Shown here in pieces: positions 1 to 7,086 of a stretch of 18,181 nt of DNA. A program made the position numbers and the translations under genes. A model generated the notes under the pieces. That model was given only the letters and a program-made list of their open reading frames with translations. It made no database searches and had not been told where the DNA came from. How positions within the stretch are numbered: the first letter of the stretch is position 1; every line of letters starts with the position of its first letter. Source of the DNA: Saccoglossus kowalevskii (lineage: Eukaryota; Hemichordata; Enteropneusta; Harrimaniidae); contig NW_003133348.1 of NCBI RefSeq assembly GCF_000003605.2, positions 52,537 to 70,717 of the forward strand, in the 5' to 3' direction.

Positions 1-540
1 GTGGTTAGGTAGTTGAAATTCCATTTTTAACCAACAATTACAAAAATATTTGCCAAAATTAGAGAATTAAAGATATGGCCATGGGATGAACACAAGGTAC
101 ATATAAACAAAGTATCAAAGCATTAAGACTACTGGTTTTGAAGAAGAAGTCGAAAATAGAATTTTTTACCAAAAATTACAATTTTAAAATATTCGCCAAA
201 ATTAGGAAATTGAAAATTTCCTTACCAAATTAACAAAACTGATAGAGGACAACCCAAGGCACATGTACTATCAATATCAGCACTGTAGAATACTTAGTGT
301 CATAGTAGCATAGAAGAAATTCTAGAGCTTTGAGGGGCTATTTTGCATAATTTTTGGCAGATCGACTTCTCATAAACAAATTACCATCTACACTCATCAA
401 GGCATCCACACACCAAAAATCGAGTCAAATGGTTCGGGGGTTTTTGAGAAGAAGTCGTGCACAGACAGACAGATAGACGGACGACAAGACGCAGGACAGA
501 AACCCATCCCATGAACCGAAAATCACATGTTACCATTTTG
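1..540 (+). repeat. Diverged copies of the AAGAAGTCG-ended repeat with GACGGACGAC tail
   Basis: Two or three diverged units share ACCAAAAATTACAA, CCAAAATTAG, ATCAAAGCA and AAGAAGTCG (starts near 144 and 449) with the array at 966-1539. The last unit runs into CAGACAGACAGATAGACGGA and then GACGACAAGACGCAGG, a simple-sequence tail of the kind common after dispersed repeats in marine invertebrates. No coding potential. Confidence 0.6.
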
Positions 541-965
541 CTATCATTTACACAACATACACATTTGTTAGCTCATTATAAACTTCATTAGACCACGCTG
601 TCTGTAGCCTACCCTCAAAGAAATAGACATAACTTTCACAAATATACACAACTACTTCAGGGTACACAATAGATAGATTAACAAACACACTGAAAAGCAT
701 GAGATTAATTAATTTCAATTGTAACTTTTAGAAAATTTTTATTGGCAGAAATTAAAGAAAATAAAATGATGAGTAGCCAACGAAAGACAAAAAATGAATT
801 GTACACATTAATATAGCACAGTTGAAAGTCAGAAAAATATATCATTCATTAAATGTAATATTTGGACTTGTGCATAAAAAATACAAGTTCATTCAACAGA
901 TCACAGAAAGACACATTGAAGAAAGACAGGATAAAATTAAACAAGCAGCCTATTGGCTGAGATAG
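541..965. other. No gene seen; AT-rich spacer
   Basis: Read on both strands, this stretch shows no long open frame, no repeat copy of the families described here and no recognisable RNA. Confidence 0.5.
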
Positions 966-1539
966 CTCCGCTGTTAGCAATGCACATTTCAATTAAAGAA
1001 CTGAAGATATCAATAGAAAATGAACAATATGTATAGTATCAAAGCAATTGGACTTACAGTTTTTAACAAGAAGTCGAAAATATCACTTTTTACCAAAAAT
1101 TACAAAAATATTCACCAAGATTAGAGAATTGAAGATATCATTACAAAATGAACAAATCTGAGAGAGATTTACATGTAGTACCTATATATGTAATATCAAA
1201 GCAATCAGACTTACCCGGTACAGTTTTTAACAAGAAGTCGAAAATATCACTTTTTACCAAAAATATTCACCAAAATTAGAGAATTGAAGATATCATCACA
1301 AAATGAACAAATCTGAGAAAGGTCTACATGTAGTATCTATATATGTAATATCAAAGCAATTGAACTATTGGTTTTTAACAAGAAATCGAAAATATCACTT
1401 TTTACCAAAAATTACAAAAATATTCACCAAAATTGGAGAATTAAAGATATCATCACAAAATGAACAAATCTGAGAGAGGTCCACATGTAGTACCTATATA
1501 TGTAATCTCAAAGCAATTGCGGTTTTTAACAAGAAGTCG
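966..1539 (+). repeat. Tandem array of ~150-165 bp units
   Basis: Three complete units and one partial unit lie head to tail. The landmark AAGAAGTCG (AAGAAATCG once) begins at about 1068, 1232, 1380 and 1531, so spacing is 164, 148 and 151 bp. Each unit carries TATCACTTTTTACCAAAAAT, TATTCACCAAAATTAGAGAA, TTGAAGATATCATCACAAAA, then ACATGTAGTA with TATATATGTAATATCAAAGC. The ACATGT palindrome recurs in each unit. A single diverged copy lies in an intron near 11363-11433. The function is unknown; it resembles a satellite-like expansion of a dispersed repeat. Confidence 0.85.
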
Positions 1540-1962
1540 GGCCTGCAACAAGGCTCAGTTATTTCCCCATTACTTTTTTGTTTTTATATAAATGATATAG
1601 AAGCTCTTACACAAGGTGTTGAAACTGTAATCTATGTAAACACTTTAAAATTAATGTATTTATTATATGCTGATGACCTCGCATTATTTAGTAAATCTCC
1701 CATTGGTCTACAGCGTCTTCTAAATAGATTAGCAAATTACTGTAAAAGATGGAGGTTAACAGTAAATTTGAATAAATCAAAAATTGTTGTTTTTCGCAAA
1801 TCGGGTAGACTAAAGAAATCTGAAAAGTGGTTTTGGAATGGGAATGAAATTGAAATAGTCTCAAAATATAACTATTTGGGGGTTCTTTTTTCTAGTTCAG
1901 GTATCTGGTATCAGGCCCAAAAATTATTAGCCGGGGAAAAATATCTGGATTCTATTACTACC
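1540..1962 (+). pseudogene. LINE reverse transcriptase remnant (palm and thumb region)
   Basis: The open frame begins without a start codon as GLQQGSVISPLLF, the RT block that precedes the active site. YINDIE follows, then LLYADDLALFSKS with the two catalytic Asp residues, then LQRLLNRLANYCKRW, VNLNKSKIVVF and YNYLGVLFSSSG of the late palm/thumb. It runs without a stop into the poly-G run, where homology ends. In intact LINEs some 200 residues usually lie between this point and the C-terminal cysteine motif, so a large internal part is missing. The insertion of TVIYVNTLKLM before YADD is unusual but still in frame. This is a relic, not a host gene. Confidence 0.88.
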
Positions 1963-1980
1963 GGGGGGGGGGGGGGGGGG
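1963..1980 (+). repeat. Homopolymer run of 18 G
   Basis: An uninterrupted G18 tract sits exactly where the LINE frame breaks. It could be genuine, or it could be a sequencing or assembly artefact that bridges a gap. Confidence 0.95.
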
Positions 1981-2323
1981 TATAAGTGTTTTTAGAAAAT
2001 CTCTCACTTGTTTTAGGATATCTGCTCATGAGCTCATGATTGAAAAGGGTAGGGCATTGGGAATACCACTTGACCAAAGATTGTGTCCTCTTGGTTGTAA
2101 TCTCATTGAAAACGAGTTCCACTTTCTATTACAATGTCCCAAATTTGAGGAAATTAGAACTCGTTTTATAGACAAGTTTTACTATTGCCCAGCGCTTGAA
2201 TGGAAATTTATTTTGCTACTGCAATCTGAAAATACATATACAATACAAAATCTTGCAAAATACGTATTCTACTCTTTACAAAAACGTCATAGTTTGTTGG
2301 AGGGAAATTTAACTGAAATATAA
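1979..2323 (+). pseudogene. LINE ORF2 C-terminal remnant with CCHC motif
   Basis: The frame is open from inside the poly-G run and is not the frame of the RT part. It reads FRISAHELMIEKGRALGIPL, then CPLGCNLIENEFHFLLQCP. The C-x3-C, His and Cys spacing plus the ENEFHFLLQCP core is the conserved tail of many animal non-LTR retrotransposon ORF2 proteins. The TAA stop is at 2321-2323. No start codon is needed because this is the tail of a longer polyprotein. It belongs with the RT remnant upstream. Confidence 0.82.
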
Positions 2324-2470
2324 ATTTAATTTGGTATTCATATGTGAAGTATAAGTTTGTAATATTCAGACAAGCAGTAGCAGTGATTATTCTTGTCAAA
2401 CGATTTATTTATTTATTTGTGTTACATTTAAGTGTGTACATTATGGCCTATGGCCAATGGTACTGAATAA

Positions 2471-2516
2471 ATATATATATAAATATAATATATATATATA
2501 TAAATAAATATATATA
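2471..2516. repeat. AT microsatellite, LINE 3' tail
   Basis: ATATAT with AAAT interruptions follows GAATAAA directly. Its place at the end of the LINE suggests it grew from the retrotransposon's 3' tail. Confidence 0.8.
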
Positions 2517-2576
2517 AAGTTTTCAAGAAGAAGTTGAAAAAGTAAAACATTGACACGAACGACGACGGACAATCAC
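2517..2576 (+). repeat. AAGAAGTTG repeat flank with ACGACGACGGAC tail
   Basis: TTTTCAAGAAGAAGTTGAAA and then CGAACGACGACGGACAATC parallel the unit ends at 449-500. This suggests that the LINE landed inside, or recombined with, a member of the same repeat family. Confidence 0.5.
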
Positions 2577-3050
2577 TCATATGATAAGCTTCGCTCGACA
2601 AAGTCAACAGCAGAGCTAAAAAAGTTTGATTCTGTTAAATAAAATTCTTCATAAATTTCTGAGCACTGACTTATAATAAATATTGTATATATAAATAAAC
2701 AAGAAGTTGTTGGCAGATTTGATGCTGAAAGTACTGTAATGAGCTTATGAATTCCATTTAAGCAATTTATCTGAACAAACACTGCATATATCTTCATTTT
2801 GATATTAAATAAGTATATTAGCCTTACAGATGGACAGAAGTTTGATTCATAGCCTTACAGATGGACAGAAGTTTGATTCAGAGTCCACTGATAAAGTAAC
2901 TCACATAGATCGTGACATCTGTTATGAAAACATGATACATTGCATTTCTAATTTAGTGAAATGCTTTTCTATTTTTCACAAATGCCTGTTTTTTTTTTTA
3001 CACAGAATGCACTACTATTTACATAAATGTAATTGAATAGTGTTTTATTG
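2577..3050. other. No gene seen; AT-rich spacer with a 31-bp duplication
   Basis: Apart from the tandem duplication at 2820-2881 this stretch shows nothing I can name. Short open frames on both strands lack any recognisable protein feature. Confidence 0.5.
2820..2881 (+). repeat. 31-bp perfect tandem duplication
   Basis: The unit beginning AGCCTTACAGATGGACAGAA and ending GTTTGATTCA occurs twice head to tail with one mismatch at the final base, so the duplication is recent. Confidence 0.95.
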
Positions 3051-3302
3051 TTAACCTTTTTACCAACAGACTCTCTCACTAAAATTTGTCTGCACTTTGT
3101 TTCTTACCGGTATATTTTTCAATATTTATGAAAATGAACCATAATTTTGGAGCCAATGGACAAAATTTTAGTCAATTTTCAGTTTTTACTCATAAAATTT
3201 GGCTATTTTTGTCCAAATCTTTAGAAGGAAAGTGCAGACTATAAACAGGACTATTTTGTGAATTTGTGATGGAAAGTAGGAACTGGTCGTGAAAAAGGTT
3301 AA
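3051..3302 (+). mobile_element. piggyBac-like MITE bounded by TTAA
   Basis: TTAA occurs at 3051-3054 and 3299-3302, enclosing a 244-bp element. It starts CCTTTTTACCAACAG and ends with the complement of CCTTTTTCACGACCAG. Terminal CCYT and a TTAA target are hallmarks of the piggyBac superfamily. The interior has no coding capacity. A second, internally deleted copy lies at 11743-11913 and shares TTTGGCTATTTT, GTCCAAATCTT, AAGTGCA and GGACTATTTTG with this one, which confirms a dispersed element. Confidence 0.72.
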
Positions 3303-4069
3303 TTGAAAGGATTGACAGTAAACTTTTCATTTGAATTGGATATTTCCAATTCATTAATGTGGTGAAGTTTATCTCAGTTCTGAAAGTAATGACTTTTTAC
3401 GTTAAAATAGTCAGTCTAAAACACTTTCCTGGACGTTGTTTATTGATTCAGTCTTTGATACAGATCAATCTGTAAAAAGGATGTTGCTAAAGGAAATGGC
3501 AGGCATCTTTAAACATCATAATTATTTCATTCCATAAAGCAAACATAAAATTGGCAGGACGATCCCATAATCCTAAATTATGAATTGTGAACTAAGTTGG
3601 AGGTAGATGATTTGTTACAAAATATTTCAGTAATACTGGCATTGAAAAACTAAAGAAAATAGAAAATATAAAAATTTGAAACTGTATGAAATTACAGTAT
3701 TGCAAAGATTGCATCTAAGTTTTGTCAGTCTAGAGGGAACAAAATGGTTGGGTGGGTTTAGGACGGTAAAGTATATGTCAATTTACATTTAATATGTCAA
3801 TAGCACTATTAAGAAAAATACAATATACAGGAACCTCTGCAAGATATAGCATCTATGTTTGCAATATGTTGACAATTTTTACTGCATAGTTTATAGAAAA
3901 ATATAGTTTAATAAAAACACGTGGCAGTGATATAATTGAAGGTATGTAACTACATTAATTACAATACCAGTATTGGTATGTTCTTGTTGGAACTGACGGT
4001 CTATTAAATACAATCTTAAATGATGATTTTATACACCTGAAATACTAGAAATTTTTGATATTCACCGAT
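3303..4069. other. No gene seen; AT-rich spacer
   Basis: No convincing open frame, RNA or repeat copy was recognised on either strand. Confidence 0.5.
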
Positions 4070-4197
4070 TACTGCAGAATACCATATTTTTACTTGGAAT
4101 TTAGTTGTAAGTCCAGTGAAAATACAAATACTTTGCACATGATTTGTCAATCCAAGTTGTGGGTTTCAGCAAAAATAATTCCAGGTAATCTACAGTA
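4070..4197. mobile_element. Degenerate copy 1 of the palindromic TACTG...CAGTA MITE
   Basis: It starts TACTGCAGAATAC, continues TTTTTACTTGGAATTTA, and ends CAGCAAAAATAATTCCAG, then CTACAGTA. The order and ends match the better copies, but the arms have diverged strongly. The call depends on that comparison. Confidence 0.5.
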
Positions 4198-4474
4198 TTA
4201 TTTTATCAAATTCATATTCTATGATAATCATTTTCATTCACTTTAAAACTGATGATTTCTCATATTCTATGTAAATATTGATTTGAACAATCTCATTGTT
4301 TATAGAAGGTTTGCAATTCAGACAGTCGGATATAAGCTACAAAGAAATCTCATCGACAGCCTGAACTGAAAATCAGCAGCTTAATATGACGACAGTTATC
4401 ATTTTCTGCACATAAATATACAAACAGGACATGTTAATTCTGCCAAAGCCCAATACAGGTGTAATTTATACCTT

Positions 4475-4980
4475 AAGGTAGAAGCCTACTCACAATTTTT
4501 ATTAAAGTTGGTCATAAATCGCATGATAATGTTCATTGTATGAAATCATGAAGCTATTGTCCAATGCAACTATTAAATAGCATTCTTTTATGTGTTAATA
4601 TAAAGTATTTTTCAAAAATCGCTATTTTCAGAACAATTCCATGCATTTTTTGCCAGTTTTTAAAACTCAGATTTTTTAAAGAATTGAGAACAAACAAAAG
4701 TATCCCATCATTCACAATATATTATTTGTTCAGCCTATGTCACCAGCCTACAATTTGAGATATGGCATATTATCTCTGCCATAGGAATCTATGGTAAAAG
4801 TACAATAATCCGAAAAAAAATGGCCACTATCCACTAAAATACATCCATCATTTTATCGTAAACCAAGCTGGTGACCCCCAACTTTTTTTAAGTCAATATC
4901 GATATATTGCCTGGAAGTACAATTTATTGGAAAATTAATAAATTCTGGTGTATTTGAAATCATGAGTAGGCTTCTACCTT
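4475..4980. mobile_element. 506-bp MITE-like element with 18-bp perfect terminal inverted repeats
   Basis: The left end 4475-4492 reads AAGGTAGAAGCCTACTCA and the right end 4963-4980 is its exact reverse complement. The interior is non-coding. TTA flanks the right end and overlaps the left end, so the target duplication is not clear. Its size and structure fit a non-autonomous DNA transposon; the superfamily is not assigned. Confidence 0.72.
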
Positions 4981-6204
4981 TTAGTCATATGACTCACTAT
5001 TCTAGCTGTATATTTATGCGGATTTGATACCATTAAAAATGTATTCAACCATAAGGATTTACAATTATTTGCAGAATATAAACGCTGCAGGTAACTAAAT
5101 GTAACTTGTCAACTCAGCAATGTAAACTGCTAATGTAAATCAGACTTTGCGCCTTGGCTAAAAAAGTACAGCTTTAGTCAGGGTGAGACATCCAGAGTTG
5201 ACAAGGAGATAGAGTTGTTCCTCAATTAATGAAAAGTTTGCGAAGAATGAGGTTTGAATCCACAACATCAACCAAATAAACTGAGCTTTTGTGGATTCAG
5301 AAAAAAGTAGAATAGTTATGGTATGCATGAGCAAATAAAAAAGCATACAATTAGACATTTGTACTGGTATTTATGTGAATTTGCCTCAGTTCAGTAATGT
5401 GCACAGGGTAATGCAACTGACTGCTGAATCTACCAATATTTTTTCTGCCTTGCACAATTCACTTGACTTTGACCAAAACTGTGAGTATATATCTTGAAAT
5501 TATTTTCTTGTGATGTTTTCTACTACAGATTTGCTTTATTAAGGTAAAGGCCCTAATCACAAGATACTCTTTATTGTCTGTGCTGTTTGCACTTTGGATT
5601 GGTCTTTTGTTCCCCATTGAATTATAAATCTTAAAAGCACACTCAGTATTTAATTTGAGAAATGACATGGAAGTTGAACCAATCACATTGTCAGTTTGGT
5701 GTCTTGTCACACCAATACAAACACATGGGATTTTGATGCACCTTATACATTAATATTAATTGCATGATTTATTATAGACAAAATATGGTATTATCAAATA
5801 GTGCATCGTTTGGTTTCATAAGCTTCAAAACCCCAATACTGAGCTTTGTTCATACAACTCAATAAATTACCTCATATAACATTTCATATGTTTGAAGAGG
5901 AAAAAATAATTATCAAAATTCTTAGACATCTGTTGTTTCCTTACATAACTTATAAAAAATACATATATATAAAAATAAAATATTGGTATATACATTTGAG
6001 ATACATTGTTTTGTATACTGTTGAAATGATATAAGGGTATTCAGTTAGCACCAATGTTCAATAGAATTTTTAATCTATCCGAGCTTTTTTGTGTTATAAA
6101 AATATTTCTAAAAATATATATCTTTAAAAAGACTGTACAAATCCCTATAAAAAAAGAAAGAAAATAATTAGGTTTATTAATGCAGGTTAAACTTTATTTT
6201 GAGG
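4981..6204. other. No gene seen; AT-rich intergenic DNA
   Basis: A GAGGTTTGAATCCAC string at about 5249-5263 resembles a pol III B box, but no A box is in place. The 5940-5990 stretch is an AT-rich, microsatellite-like tract. Nothing else was recognised. Confidence 0.5.
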
Positions 6205-6416
6205 TACTGCAGAATACTTTATTTTCGCTTGGAATTTATTTTCGCTATTTTCGCTGAAGGGATGATTCCGTGAAAATAAAATCCAGCGAATATACTTTTT
6301 TTCCTATATTTCCTATTAAACTCATGAAAAATCAGTGAAAATAAATTCCAAGCAAAACGCCCAAAAAGCCTTTTCAGCGAAAATTAATTCCAGCGAAAAT
6401 AAAGTATTCCACAGTA
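6205..6416 (-). mobile_element. Copy 2 of the palindromic MITE, near complete, inverted relative to the others
   Basis: The 212-bp element has arms TACTGCAGAATACTTTATTT and the complement of TACTGTGGAATACTTTATTT, each followed by TCGCTGGAATT-type sequence. The interior repeats TTTTCGCT and AGCGAAAA many times, so a single strand could fold almost end to end. It contains GAAGGGATGATTCCGTGAAA, which appears as the reverse complement in copies 5 and 6, so this copy is inverted. Confidence 0.85.
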
Positions 6417-6770
6417 ATCATCTGAAATCATTTGGTTGTAGAGATGGTTGATATGAGTGATGTCATGGGTTAGTATTATTCACAAACCCATGACCATGAT
6501 GCAATGAGAATTAACAAGCTCTATGAACAAGTGATATCAGGTAATCTTTTAATCACATGACCAACTCTGAGTGCAAAACAGAGAGATCAAAATTTGACAT
6601 AAATGCGCGTACAAAACAAATGCTAATAAGCCATGTCGTCTGAGTGTTGGTGGACGCAGAAATATAAACTTTCCTTTGATATCTTTTTGAAGTAAAGTTA
6701 AGTAGATATTAATACATTTCTCTTTGCCCTAATATTTTGTTAAAATGAACAATTTCACAAAACTTATAAA
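6417..6770. other. No gene seen
   Basis: This is spacer downstream of the ADAMTS gene. No open frame or repeat was recognised. Confidence 0.5.
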
Positions 6771-6904
6771 GCTGTATTTGCTCCATTAGCAGCAGATGTG
6801 TGTTAATAGAAAAAAAAAGTAATATTTTAATAATCCAGTTATGATTGTTTGATATCTACATGTTTCAAGTGCAGATGCACCTCATATGGAGCAAATACAC
6901 AGCC
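6771..6904. repeat. 134-bp foldback with 16-18 bp inverted arms
   Basis: The left arm GCTGTATTTGCTCCAT (6771-6786) pairs with the right arm ATGGAGCAAATACACAGC (6887-6904) apart from a 2-nt bulge. Weaker pairing follows (AGCAGATGTG against GTGCAGATGCAC). It lies just beyond the gene's 3' end. It is either a small MITE or a transcript hairpin. Confidence 0.6.
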
Positions 6905-6940
6905 CTGCTATGAAGAATTTACATTTGCTATAGTTTTTTT

Positions 6941-6946
6941 TTTATT
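6941..6946 (-). promoter_or_regulatory. Candidate poly(A) signal of the ADAMTS gene
   Basis: The minus strand reads AATAAA about 48 bp after the stop codon, inside GTAAATAAAAAA. It would give a very short 3' UTR. The sequence is AT-rich, so a chance match is quite possible, and more distal signals may be used. Confidence 0.35.
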
Positions 6947-6993
6947 TACAATAAAAGTTATAACTGACCTGAGTTTGGCATCTTGATATACTA

Positions 6994-7086
6994 TCATGAA
7001 AGGAATGCAAGTTGTAATCCACTCATCCTGTCTGGAAAACATTTACCACAATAACCACCACACCTACCACGTATTATTTGACCATT
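6994..7086 (-). CDS. ADAMTS9/20: ADAMTS terminal exon: last 30 residues of GON domain and stop
   Basis: This 93-bp exon is too short to stand out as an ORF. I located it from the GON C-terminal motif CGGYCGKC, encoded at about 7033-7056. The acceptor is TTACTTCTGTAG and the phase is 0, matching the phase 0 donor of the previous exon. It reads NGQIIRGR, then CGGYCGKC, a short variable tail and LQLAFLS, with TGA at 6996-6994. The overall length and the double-Cys ending agree with the end of vertebrate GON domains. Confidence 0.93.
   Translation of the reverse strand, partial: NGQIIRGRCGGYCGKCFPDRMSGLQLAFLS

Larger units (their letters stand above)
1540..2516 (+). mobile_element. Non-LTR retrotransposon (LINE) fragment, 5' truncated and internally disrupted
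   Basis: A reverse transcriptase frame starts abruptly after the tandem repeat unit, shows the catalytic YADD, passes an 18-G run and continues in another frame with a LINE-type C-terminal CCHC segment. A short 3' region follows, ending in GAATAAATAT and an AT-rich tail (2471-2516). The 5' half (endonuclease, RT fingers) is absent, as expected of target-primed insertions that stop early. Both ends abut AAGAAGT[C/T]G-type sequence. The clade cannot be set from this piece; it looks like a CR1/Jockey-group or related element. Not mobile by itself. Confidence 0.85.

Noticed and set aside
1654-1995. YADD protein as a host telomerase or other cellular reverse transcriptase
   Set aside because: The flanking motifs (GLQQGSVISPLLF, VNLNKSK, YLGVLFSSSG) and the CCHC tail are those of non-LTR retrotransposons, and the frame is broken.
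4055-4246. 63-codon plus-strand frame
   Set aside because: It coincides with a degenerate MITE copy and has no protein features.
5249-5263. GAGGTTTGAATCCAC as a pol III B box of a tRNA or SINE
   Set aside because: No A box at a fitting distance and no cloverleaf. The match alone is too short.
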